Below are positions 26,042-33,001 of a stretch of 42,745 bases of DNA, in pieces. A program made the position numbers and the translations under genes. Positions within the stretch are counted from its first letter, which is position 1. Each line of letters starts with the position of its first letter. Below the pieces are notes generated by a model that worked only from the letters and a program-made list of their open reading frames with translations, had not been told where the DNA came from and did not search any database. The DNA is from CAZCQG01 sp964500775 (GTDB taxonomy: Bacteria; Campylobacterota; Campylobacteria; Campylobacterales; CAZCQG01): positions 1-42,745 of the forward strand of contig CAZCQG010000019.1 in the NCBI GenBank assembly GCA_964500775.1. The letters are read 5' to 3'.

Positions 26042-27007
26042 ATGTACAAACCGCCGTATACGATCACAAGCAAGATGGTCGATTTTGTTTCTAAAATCAG
26101 CGAGGAGATAACAAGAATCGAGATAGACGAAGAGAGAATCCTCTCTCTGCAATTACGAAAAAAGAGTCGCATCAAAACACTGGCGGGGACTCTTGAGATA
26201 GAGGGAAACTTTTTGGGCGAGGAGAAGATTACCGCGATACTTGAGGGAAAAAAAGTGCTAGGGACATATGTAGAGATTCTCGAAGTCGAGGGCGCTATAA
26301 ACGCATATAAAGAGTTTGAAAATTACGATTACGCGGAATTAGGAGATATTTTAAAGGCACACAAGATTCTTATGAACGGAATCTTGCATACCGCAGGGAA
26401 TTTTAGAACGGTAAACGTGGGTATCGGGGGCGAGGGCGGTGTGACCCATATCGCTCCGCAACCCCATTTTGTCCCAAACTTGATGCGAGATTTGTTTCAT
26501 TGGCTCAAAAATAGCGATGAACATCCATTGATAAAATCGTGCGTGTTTCACTATGAGTTTGAGTTTATCCACCCTTTTAGCGACGGCAACGGACGAATCG
26601 GACGGCTTTGGCAAAGCGTGATTTTGTATAGTTGGAGAAAAGCATTTGTTGCGATTCCGACGGAGAGCATCATAAGAGATCATCAGGAGAGGTATTATCA
26701 GGTACTCGAAGAATCGGGAATTATGGGTGAGAGCACCGTTTTTGTAGAATTTATGCTCGAAGTGATACTAGAAAGCATCAAAAGTTCGGTAAAAAGTTCG
26801 GTAAAAAGTTCGGTAAAAACAGAAGATAAAATCTTGGAAATAGTAAAAAACAACCCAAAGATAACCGTGCCGCAAATCGCTGAAATCTTGAGACTTACTT
26901 CGAGGGCGGTGGAAAAGCAGATAGCAAAGCTCAAAGAAGAAAAAAAGCTAGACAGGGTAGGTAGCGCTAGAAAAGGGGAGTGGAGGGTATGCCCGATACT
27001 CCGTTAA
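26042..27007 (+). CDS. fic: Class II Fic protein with winged-helix C-terminus
   Basis: A 321-residue Fic-domain protein, expected to transfer AMP (or another phosphate moiety) from a nucleotide to a hydroxyl of a target protein. The catalytic motif is HPFSDGNGRIGRLW, with H177. The N-terminal inhibitory helix motif [S/T]xxxE[G/N] is present as T50-LEI-E54-G55, marking class II self-inhibition. From about 255 a winged-helix domain (TVPQIAEILRLTSRAVEKQIAKL) suggests DNA binding and autoregulation. The linker holds the repeat KSSVKSSVKSSVK. The stop codon coincides with the first base of a duplicated segment, so the last residues may have been set by a recombination event. Confidence 0.88.
   Translation: MYKPPYTITSKMVDFVSKISEEITRIEIDEERILSLQLRKKSRIKTLAGTLEIEGNFLGEEKITAILEGKKVLGTYVEILEVEGAINAYKEFENYDYAELGDILKAHKILMNGILHTAGNFRTVNVGIGGEGGVTHIAPQPHFVPNLMRDLFHWLKNSDEHPLIKSCVFHYEFEFIHPFSDGNGRIGRLWQSVILYSWRKAFVAIPTESIIRDHQERYYQVLEESGIMGESTVFVEFMLEVILESIKSSVKSSVKSSVKTEDKILEIVKNNPKITVPQIAEILRLTSRAVEKQIAKLKEEKKLDRVGSARKGEWRVCPILR
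26780..26815 (+). repeat. Three perfect 12-bp tandem repeats in fic
   Basis: AAAAGTTCGGTA occurs three times head to tail (26780-26791, 26792-26803, 26804-26815), in frame, encoding KSSV units in the linker between the Fic core and the winged helix. Copy-number change would lengthen or shorten the linker by four residues without breaking the frame. Confidence 0.9.
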
Positions 27008-27137
27008 AGATCCCCGCTTGTAGAAAATTCCCATCAAGATAAAAGCTGATTCCAAGAGCGAATAAGACTGCCGCTATGACGAGGCACATTATTGCTCCGA
27101 GTAGATTTGAGCGGCGGTTATTGCGGCGGTCATACTA
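27005..27137 (-). pseudogene. Truncated duplicate of the EF-hand gene 3' end plus 5' part of the small membrane ORF
   Basis: This segment matches 28065-28207 with about six mismatches over its first 97 bp and one 12-bp in-frame gap. On the minus strand it preserves the last codons of the EF-hand gene (MTAAITAAQIYSEQ and stop), the TAATG junction, and 29 codons of the 54-residue membrane protein (MCLVIAAVLFALGISFYLDG onward). The small ORF then runs into the fic 3' end and stops at 26967. The upstream part of the EF-hand gene is missing. This is a remnant of a second copy or of a local duplication. Confidence 0.8.
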
Positions 27138-27250
27138 TTGCAGAAATTATTTATACGAGGCATCGGTTTTGCTTGTTAACTTCACGTATACTTTGCATTC
27201 ATTCACCCAAGGTAGAGTTGCTAAAAGTTAATGATAAGGAGAAGATAAAA

Positions 27251-27877
27251 ATGTCAAATACGATAGATACGGCTAGTTCCGTGAGTGCTTCGCTCTATGC
27301 GCAAAATCTCCAAACGCAAGCCCAAAACACCGATACTTCAGCCGCGCTCCAAGAGGACAAGGAATCCGATAGTGTGAGTTTGGCTTCGGTCGATATAGAC
27401 GATATAAGTAGCGAAACGAAAAGATTTACCGTCCTCCAAGCGCTCTACAAAGAGCTAGAATCAAGTAAAAGCGGCACGTCTACCCAAAACGCCGACACGT
27501 CGGATGAAACGGAAACTACAACGGAATCTGCGACGGAGACAGCGGAATCTACGGCAGACAGTAGTGCAACCGACAGTAGCGAATCTACAACCCAAGGTGC
27601 GCAAAGTGCAAGCCAAGGAGAAGCTTCAGGCGGCGGTGGAGGCGGCGGAAGTTCGGACAGCGATAGTCAGATAGCCGAACTTGAAGCACAAATAGAGGAG
27701 CTAGAGCAGCAATTAGCCAAGCTCGATGAAAAAGCATCCAAATCAAAGTCCAAAGAGGATAAAAGCGACCCCTATGCGCAAAATCAACAGATGGATGTAG
27801 CATCTCAAAGGGCTTCGATCATGAGCGAACTCCAAACACTTTACGCCGAACTTTTAGAAGCGCAACAAGGAGCATAA
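27251..27877 (+). CDS. Acidic Ser/Thr-rich coiled-coil protein, FlxA-like
   Basis: A 208-residue protein starting MSNTIDTASSVSASLYAQNL. The ATG at 27251 follows AAGGAGAAG, and an in-frame ATG at 27092 falls in the duplicated remnant and is rejected. Residues about 75-125 are a Thr/Ser/Glu-rich linker ending in a run of seven Gly. About 137-156 form a coiled coil (QIAELEAQIEELEQQLAKLD), and a second helical stretch closes the protein. The layout (S/G-rich linker, then Gln/Glu/Leu heptads) resembles FlxA-like proteins, some of which are flagellar-regulon members. That match is by pattern only. There is no signal peptide or membrane segment. Confidence 0.6.
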   Translation: MSNTIDTASSVSASLYAQNLQTQAQNTDTSAALQEDKESDSVSLASVDIDDISSETKRFTVLQALYKELESSKSGTSTQNADTSDETETTTESATETAESTADSSATDSSESTTQGAQSASQGEASGGGGGGGSSDSDSQIAELEAQIEELEQQLAKLDEKASKSKSKEDKSDPYAQNQQMDVASQRASIMSELQTLYAELLEAQQGA

Positions 27878-27984
27878 AGGGTCACTAAAAACTTTTCGGA
27901 ATTCATAGTGGTTGGTTATATTTCACTTCATCTCGTCATGCGGTAGCATACACTAATTCGAATAGACAACCAGAGACGGTTATG

Positions 27985-28149
27985 TTAAAGCGGTTTGTTT
28001 TTCTTCCTCACAAACCCATACACCCTCCAAACAAACACCCCAAGTAGCGGTGTCGCTATCCCTATAAAGATCCCCGCTTGTATAAGATTCCCATCAAGAT
28101 AAAAGCTGATTCCAAAAGCGAATAACACGGTCGCTATGACGAGGCACAT
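27985..28149 (-). CDS. 54-residue two-helix membrane protein coupled to the EF-hand gene
   Basis: The reading frame starts at the ATG that overlaps the EF-hand stop (TAATG) and runs 54 codons to TAA at 27985. Residues 2-18 and 24-45 are hydrophobic helices separated by a short LDGN turn, and the tail is basic (RKKNKPL). TLATVLF/FGISFYLDG-type residues are conserved in the truncated duplicate at 27 kb, where the changes are conservative (T/A, F/L, I/L), which argues that the frame has been translated. The sequence resembles small helical-hairpin membrane proteins. No function is known to me. Confidence 0.6.
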   Translation of the reverse strand: MCLVIATVLFAFGISFYLDGNLIQAGIFIGIATPLLGVFVWRVYGFVRKKNKPL

Positions 28150-28207
28150 TATTGCTCCGAGTTATTTTCCGAGTAGATTTGTGTAGCGGTTATCGTGGCG
28201 GTCATAT
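28065..28207. repeat. Direct repeat, intact copy (partner of 27005-27137)
   Basis: This is the full-length counterpart of the 27 kb remnant, in the same orientation and 1,060 bp away. It covers the 3' end of the EF-hand gene and the first half of the 54-residue ORF. It contains an extra TTATTTTCCGAG lying between two CCGAG words; loss of these 12 bp in the other copy is consistent with slippage between them. Confidence 0.85.
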
Positions 28208-29213
28208 TATTTGTTTGTGTGATTGCGATGCTTTGGGAGGAGAAAAGCATCTCTTGTGTTTGGGCTACACGCTCTTGTGCTTCTGCTTGCATTTTTTCTA
28301 TCGCGTCTTCGTCGGGTTTTTTGTATCCCTCTATTTTTCTATTGACCAAAATGTCTTCGTTGGGCTTGATATTGTTCTCTTGCATATAGCGTCGGTGTAG
28401 TTCGGCGGTCTCATTTATTATCTTTTCGTAGAGTTGCCCATCGCCGCCGGCTTTATAGCTTAGCCCCTCTTGGAGGGTGATGATTTTATCGCCGTTTTTG
28501 TCGCTTTGGAGAGCGACATCTAGCTCCTCTTCTATCGTCTCCTCAAATCCCAAGGTTTGATTAAAGATATACGTTCCGCCTAGCCCCTCTTCTTCATTTA
28601 AAAAATCGAGCGTATCGGAGTACTTCATATAGGTCTCGCCCGCGATGTAGGAGTGGGCGTTTACGATCTTTTCGCCGATGTAGTCGTAGTCGAAATCACG
28701 CTCAAATCCCACCCGTAGATTCTCCCGCTCACTCCCCTCTATTTTGCCGTTTTTGTCGGTATCCGCGGCTGTATATCCTCGTCTGTTGGCGATGTCGTTA
28801 TACCAGCTCGCGACGTATTTTTGGGCTTTGCCGTTCAGGCGCATGATCCCGTCTTCTCGGTCGTAAAAATCTTTGTCGTCAAATTTTTGCCGAAGCATCG
28901 CCACCGCCTCAAAACTTAGCTCCAAGGTGATAGGTTCTTTCTTGCCCGATGGGTCGTCAAAGGTCACTACCGTATGCCCTTCGGAGACTTTTTTGTCGTA
29001 GGTTATCTCTTCGTTTAAAAGTTCGGTTTCGCTTTTTTTCTTGACGTTTACGCTGTATGCTTCGTAGACCACCCCTTCGAGATTGAGTTTCGCGTCTTGG
29101 TGTCGGAGTTGCTCTATATCCTCAAGAGAGGCTTCTTTGCGTACTCTTGTGCGGCTGCTTAGGTTATTGATATAGCTTTGATTGGTATTGTCGGCACTAA
29201 GAGCGTTTGTCAT
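28149..29213 (-). CDS. EF-hand calcium-binding-type hypothetical protein
   Basis: A 354-residue soluble protein of unknown role. Two EF-hand-type loops are visible: DTDKNGKIEGSE (about 154-165) and DKNGDKIITLQE (about 240-251), both with acidic or Asn ligands at positions 1, 3 and 5, Ile at 8 and Glu at 12. The first 60 residues are polar, and the C-terminal 60 are helical and Gln/Ala/Glu-rich. There is no signal peptide, so export would need another route. The ATG at 29213 follows AAGGGA, and a 21-bp palindrome sits just upstream in the leader. It is followed with TAATG coupling by the 54-residue membrane protein. Confidence 0.65.
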   Translation of the reverse strand: MTNALSADNTNQSYINNLSSRTRVRKEASLEDIEQLRHQDAKLNLEGVVYEAYSVNVKKKSETELLNEEITYDKKVSEGHTVVTFDDPSGKKEPITLELSFEAVAMLRQKFDDKDFYDREDGIMRLNGKAQKYVASWYNDIANRRGYTAADTDKNGKIEGSERENLRVGFERDFDYDYIGEKIVNAHSYIAGETYMKYSDTLDFLNEEEGLGGTYIFNQTLGFEETIEEELDVALQSDKNGDKIITLQEGLSYKAGGDGQLYEKIINETAELHRRYMQENNIKPNEDILVNRKIEGYKKPDEDAIEKMQAEAQERVAQTQEMLFSSQSIAITQTNNMTATITATQIYSENNSEQ

Positions 29214-29229
29214 TACGGGTGATCCCTTG

Positions 29230-29250
29230 TGTTTGAATGCTATTCAAACA
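29230..29250 (-). promoter_or_regulatory. 21-bp palindrome in the leader of the EF-hand gene
   Basis: The arms TGTTTGAAT and ATTCAAACA are exact complements with a 3-nt centre. On the minus strand the palindrome ends 5 bp before the AAGGGA ribosome binding site and 17 bp before the ATG. It could be an operator or a 5' UTR hairpin controlling translation. No regulator is identified. Confidence 0.45.
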
Positions 29251-29277
29251 TCGGCGGATTCGCTTTTTTATTAAATA

Positions 29278-29387
29278 GATTCCTCTAAATACCCATGCGA
29301 TACGCTTTGTCCCGACGGGTCGAAATCTTTGATTTCGGGCTTCCCGTCGTGCGGCAACCGCGAGGAGTTTGGGTATTTAGAGGAATC
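29278..29387. repeat. Structured hairpin element, copy 1
   Basis: An 18-bp perfect terminal inverted repeat (29278-29295 and 29370-29387; the left arm begins GATTCCTCTAAATACCC) encloses a nested stem CGACGGG/CCCGTCG (29313-29319, 29343-29349). That stem is capped by CGAAATC-TTT-GATTTCG (29321-29337). The core is homologous to the inverted copy at 35.8 kb. The element occupies the divergent gap between the EF-hand gene and ccdA. It encodes no protein and is not a simple terminator, as there is no U-tract directly after the outer stem. It is likely a small dispersed repeat (MITE/REPIN-like) or a structured RNA. Confidence 0.75.
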
Positions 29388-29477
29388 ATTGTGCCGTGTC
29401 TCAAACACCGTTTAACCGCAAAAAAAGGGCATCTCGACTAAAATTTTGGAATCTATCGCAATCAAGGAAAATTACCA

Positions 29478-30248
29478 ATGGAATCAACCCTCTTTGAGTT
29501 TTTCAAACAAGCTCCGTATGCCGTCTCGTTACTAGCGGGGATTCTCACGTTTTTTAGCCCGTGCGTACTCCCGCTCATCCCTGCGTATCTCTCCTATATC
29601 TCGGGCGTATCGGTAAAAGATCTGCAAGAGAGCGAGGGGAATGCCTTGGGGCTAGTGGAGCGACTCCGCATTATGCGTGCTTCGTTGCTGTTTATCGCAG
29701 GATTCTCTACCGTGTTCGTATTGCTCGGTGCTTCGATGGCGAGTATCATCGGGGATATATTTTCTTTTGCGTGGGTCAATTATCTCGCGGGCGGCATCAT
29801 CGTGCTATTCGGTCTCCATATGGCAGGGGCGCTCAATATTAGATTCCTCAATTACGAAAAAAGGGCGGATTTCGGTACGTTAGAGCAAAAAAGTACGGGA
29901 GGTATCCGCGCGGTACTCCATTTTTTTGCGCCGTTTTTATTGGGACTTTCGTTTGCGTTAGGTTGGACACCGTGCATCGGACCTATTTTCGCGGCGATCA
30001 TCTCTATGGCGGCGACCGAACAAGCCAAAGGGGTAGCGCTTATGAGCGTGTATGCTATCGGGCTTGGGATTCCTTTCTTTCTTACCGCACTTTTGACGAG
30101 TAGAGCGATGAACTTCTTTAAAGTCGTAAAGAGAAACTTCAAGATAGTGGAGATTGTCGCAGGCGGACTTTTAGTACTTATAGGCATAGCCGTCGCTACG
30201 GGCGGACTAGGGAAAATATCGGCATTTTTTAGCAAACTACTAGGATAA
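29478..30248 (+). CDS. ccdA: Cytochrome c biogenesis protein CcdA
   Basis: A 256-residue inner-membrane protein of the DsbD-core/CcdA family, which carries reducing equivalents across the membrane to apocytochrome c or other periplasmic thiols. The two redox cysteines are in TFFSPCVLPLIPAY (C29) and LGWTPCIGPIFAAI, at the proper positions in the first and fourth of six hydrophobic segments. The ATG at 29478 follows AAGGAAA. It is 3 bp from the dihydroorotase-like gene. As I recall, the order ccdA - pyrC-like - amidohydrolase is shared with Helicobacter pylori. Confidence 0.92.
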   Translation: MESTLFEFFKQAPYAVSLLAGILTFFSPCVLPLIPAYLSYISGVSVKDLQESEGNALGLVERLRIMRASLLFIAGFSTVFVLLGASMASIIGDIFSFAWVNYLAGGIIVLFGLHMAGALNIRFLNYEKRADFGTLEQKSTGGIRAVLHFFAPFLLGLSFALGWTPCIGPIFAAIISMAATEQAKGVALMSVYAIGLGIPFFLTALLTSRAMNFFKVVKRNFKIVEIVAGGLLVLIGIAVATGGLGKISAFFSKLLG

Positions 30249-30251
30249 AAA

Positions 30252-31481
30252 ATGGTAATCAAGAACGCAACGATTTGTGATGCAAACGGCGAAAAAAAAG
30301 GTGATGTCAGGTGTGAGCGGGGAAAGATAGCCGCTATCGGATCGCTAGAGCCAAAAGAGAAAGAAGAGGTGATAGACGCGAGCGGATTGCTCCTGCTCCC
30401 CTCTTGTATCGATCTCAATATCAGAATGCTCAACGACAATCTCACCCATAGGAATCTCGCCTATCTCTCCACAAGCGCTCTCAAGGGCGGCGTGGGGACG
30501 CTTTTATTGATGCCCGATTCTACGCCCGAGATAAGAAGTGAGGCGGTTTTGGAGTTTGTCTTTTCGTTTGATTCGAGTACGGGGGTCAATATCATCCCCT
30601 CTGCTATGGGGGTAAAAAAAGACGAAGAGGGGATGTATGACATATCCATACTCCTAAAGCGCGGAGCAAAAGCGATCTATGCGCACTCACACAATAGCGG
30701 CAATATTATGCGACGTGTCTTTGAGTATTCCGATCTATGGAAAGCGCCCGTGATGTGCAGGTGTGAAGATCGAAGTCTAAGCGGCGAAGGGGTGATGAAC
30801 GAAGGGTATCTCTCTTCGGAGCTAGGGCTTCCGGGGATCCCCGGGATGGCGGAGACCAAAGAGGTGGCAAAAATCATTGAGGTCGCTTTCGGTACGAACG
30901 CTACCGTCGTGATACAGACCATCTCAAGCGATAGAAGCCTCACTCTCATCAAGCGGGCAAAAAAAGAGGTGGCGAATCTAAGTGCGGAAGTCTCTATAAA
31001 TCATCTCTTGCTCAATGAAGATCTTTGCCGCGGATTTAACACGAGCGCGAAGATAAAACCGCCGCTCAAAAGCGAGCAGAGCAGACAAAAGCTCATCAAA
31101 CATCTCCAAGCAGGGGACATCGATTATCTCACCTCCGCACACGCACCCAAATCGGTGACAAAAAAAGACTTGGCATTTGAAGAGGCGAGTTTCGGCGTGG
31201 AGCTTATCGACGACTATCTCTCTATCTGTTATGGCGGATTGGTACACAGCGGGATTATTTCGCTACAAAAACTTTGCGAACTCACCTCCTACAATCAAGC
31301 TAAGCTTTTGGGGCTAAATAAAGGGTTGATACAAGAAGGCTTTGATGCCGATATGGTGCTCTTTGATCCGAAGGCAAAAACTCTCGTGAAGAAAAATTTC
31401 TCGCCGTACGACGGGATGGAGTTTGTAGGCGAAGTGCGCTGCAATATCGTAAAAGGGAAATGTGTTTTTGCAAAAAGTTAA
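30252..31481 (+). CDS. Dihydroorotase-like protein lacking metal ligands (PyrC'/PyrX type)
   Basis: A 409-residue member of the amidohydrolase superfamily by overall order of motifs, but the catalytic residues are substituted. The expected HxH after strand 1 is IDLNIRML. The expected HCED is CRCED. The His of the LHICH-type strand is VIQTISS. The catalytic Asp of TDHAPH is TSAHAPK. It is therefore probably not an active dihydroorotase. Inactive homologues (PyrC' or PyrX) act as structural partners of aspartate transcarbamoylase in some bacteria. No pyrB is in the window. It overlaps the next gene by 20 bp. Confidence 0.8.
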   Translation: MVIKNATICDANGEKKGDVRCERGKIAAIGSLEPKEKEEVIDASGLLLLPSCIDLNIRMLNDNLTHRNLAYLSTSALKGGVGTLLLMPDSTPEIRSEAVLEFVFSFDSSTGVNIIPSAMGVKKDEEGMYDISILLKRGAKAIYAHSHNSGNIMRRVFEYSDLWKAPVMCRCEDRSLSGEGVMNEGYLSSELGLPGIPGMAETKEVAKIIEVAFGTNATVVIQTISSDRSLTLIKRAKKEVANLSAEVSINHLLLNEDLCRGFNTSAKIKPPLKSEQSRQKLIKHLQAGDIDYLTSAHAPKSVTKKDLAFEEASFGVELIDDYLSICYGGLVHSGIISLQKLCELTSYNQAKLLGLNKGLIQEGFDADMVLFDPKAKTLVKKNFSPYDGMEFVGEVRCNIVKGKCVFAKS

Positions 31482-32694
31482 AGTATTAGCCGCACCGTAT
31501 GTTTTGGCGTGCGATGAGCGTTTTAGCGTTTATAAAGAGTATGCGGTTGTGTTTGATACCCGCATCATCGAGCTACTTCCTTTAGAATCCGCAAAAGAAA
31601 AATACGGCGAGGTAGAGTATCTAAGCGATACGATCCTGATGCCCGGACTTATCAATCTCCACACCCATCTAGAATACGGTGCAAATAAAGCGACGCTCCG
31701 CTACGGCTCTTTCGGTAAGTGGCTCGATAGCGTCATAGAATCTCGCGATGCGTTGCAAAAATCTTGCACCGAATCGGTGATGCAAGAGCAAATAGACGCA
31801 CTTATCAAAAGCGGTACGACGACGATAGGGGAGGTGAGTAGTTTCGGCGAAGACTTGGAATCTTTGGCAAAGAGTGCTCTTCGTGTCATCTATTTTAATG
31901 AAGCGATAGGCTCAAATCCTAGCGCGATAGATTTTCTCTACTCCAATTTTTTGGCGAGATACGAAGCATCGCTCCGCTATAAAAGCGGGCGTTTCTATCC
32001 TGCTATCGCGATACACTCCCCGTATTCGACCCATCCTATTTTAGTCAAAAAAGTACTTGAGCACGCTAGTGAAGAGACGCTCCTCTCGGCACACTTTCTG
32101 GAAAGCGAAAGCGAGAAAGAGTGGCTGGATGCGCATACGGGATATTTTAAAGAGTTTTTCGAGCGGTTTTTCGGGATAAGTACGCAGGCAAACTTTAGCG
32201 CCGAGAGCTTTATGGATATTTTCAAAAACAAAAAAGTGCTCTTTACCCATATGCTCGAAGCCGACGACGAACTGCTGCGAAGGGTCGCAAAAGAGGGGCA
32301 TAGCATAGTGAGCTGTCCACGTTCCAATAGACTTTTGAACAATAAAATCCTCGATCTAAAAAAACTGCAAAACTTAGGAATTTCCACCGCGTTAGCGACC
32401 GATGGATTAAGCTCAAATGCTAGTTTAAGTATGTTTGATGAGTTGCGGTGCGCCTTGTTTGCATATCCTTTGGAAGAGTGTGAGGAGTTTTGCAGAGAGC
32501 TTTTATTGCTAGCAACGAGCAAAGCGGGAAATTGCGCTAAGCTAGGAATCGGTGAGCTAGCTACGGGAAAATGCGCGGATATGATTCGTATAACACTCCC
32601 CAGCGGAGCAGACGAGACGAATATCGCAAGCGCAGTCGTCCTCCACACCCAAGAGGCGCTAGAGAGTTACGTCGAGGGTGGGCGGATTCTTTAA
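31462..32694 (+). CDS. mqnF: Amidohydrolase, aminodeoxyfutalosine deaminase-like
   Basis: A 410-residue metal-dependent deaminase with intact ligands: GLINLHTHLEYG (HxH), LLSAHFLESESEKEW (His plus general-acid Glu), LFTHMLEADD, and ATDGLSSNASLSM (Asp). Proteins of this type next to the PyrC-like gene in Campylobacterota convert 6-amino-6-deoxyfutalosine to futalosine in menaquinone synthesis. This is known for members of the group, and I infer it here from motifs and neighbourhood. The start is GTG at 31462 with AAAGGGAAA before it. A general nucleoside or guanine deaminase is the main alternative. Confidence 0.8.
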   Translation: MFLQKVKVLAAPYVLACDERFSVYKEYAVVFDTRIIELLPLESAKEKYGEVEYLSDTILMPGLINLHTHLEYGANKATLRYGSFGKWLDSVIESRDALQKSCTESVMQEQIDALIKSGTTTIGEVSSFGEDLESLAKSALRVIYFNEAIGSNPSAIDFLYSNFLARYEASLRYKSGRFYPAIAIHSPYSTHPILVKKVLEHASEETLLSAHFLESESEKEWLDAHTGYFKEFFERFFGISTQANFSAESFMDIFKNKKVLFTHMLEADDELLRRVAKEGHSIVSCPRSNRLLNNKILDLKKLQNLGISTALATDGLSSNASLSMFDELRCALFAYPLEECEEFCRELLLLATSKAGNCAKLGIGELATGKCADMIRITLPSGADETNIASAVVLHTQEALESYVEGGRIL

Positions 32695-32698
32695 TTAC

Positions 32699-32732
32699 TA
32701 CATAAGACTTTTTATGTAAAAATCTTTATGTA
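32699..32732 (+). promoter_or_regulatory. Repeated TTTATGTA half-sites upstream of the antitoxin gene
   Basis: TACATAA (32699-32705) faces TTATGTA (32712-32718), and TTTATGTA recurs at 32725-32732, 14 bp after the previous one. The array lies 27 bp before the antitoxin ATG, where the promoter should be. This is the expected arrangement for an operator bound cooperatively by a ribbon-helix-helix antitoxin. Confidence 0.5.
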
Positions 32733-32758
32733 ATACTATTCTCATACAAGGATTTTTT

Positions 32759-33001
32759 ATGAGCGCAAATGAAGTGAGAAAGAATTTCGTCTTCAAAAAA
32801 GAGGTCGCCGAACACCTAGAAGCTATAGCCAAAGAAAAAGGGAACTCGATGACGGCGGTGGTGCAGGAGATGATCGAAGAGCGGTACAAAGAGATAGAGA
32901 AGCAAAAAAAGATCGAAGCCGCAAAAAGTATATTCGGCAGTGCAGCGGGCGTCTTTGGAGATCTTACGATTCAAGAGATCAAAGGGATGATGGATGTTTA
33001 A
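32759..33001 (+). CDS. Antitoxin, ribbon-helix-helix type
   Basis: An 80-residue protein. Residues about 7-45 (RKNFVFKKEVAEHLEAIAKE, then NSMTAVVQEMIEERY) have the strand-helix-helix pattern of Arc/MetJ-like DNA-binding antitoxins. The C-terminal half would then wrap the toxin. The ATG at 32759 follows AAGGA. It overlaps the PIN gene by 8 bp. Function is inferred from the partner and the operator-like repeats upstream. Confidence 0.75.
   Translation: MSANEVRKNFVFKKEVAEHLEAIAKEKGNSMTAVVQEMIEERYKEIEKQKKIEAAKSIFGSAAGVFGDLTIQEIKGMMDV

Noticed and set aside
27092..27250. Upstream extension of the FlxA-like gene to an ATG at 27092
   Set aside because: The extension falls in the duplicated remnant and encodes no sensible sequence, whereas 27251 has a strong AAGGAG.
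27909..27972. tRNA-like arrangement (TGGTTG ... TTCGAAT ... CAACCA)
   Set aside because: The end stem pairs for six bases and a TTCGAAT loop is present, but the T-stem is only three pairs and no D-arm or anticodon stem can be formed, so it is probably chance.
29253..29272. Terminator-like GCG-GATT-CGC followed by a T run
   Set aside because: On the plus strand nothing is transcribed toward it except the antisense of the EF-hand gene, and the stem is only three pairs.
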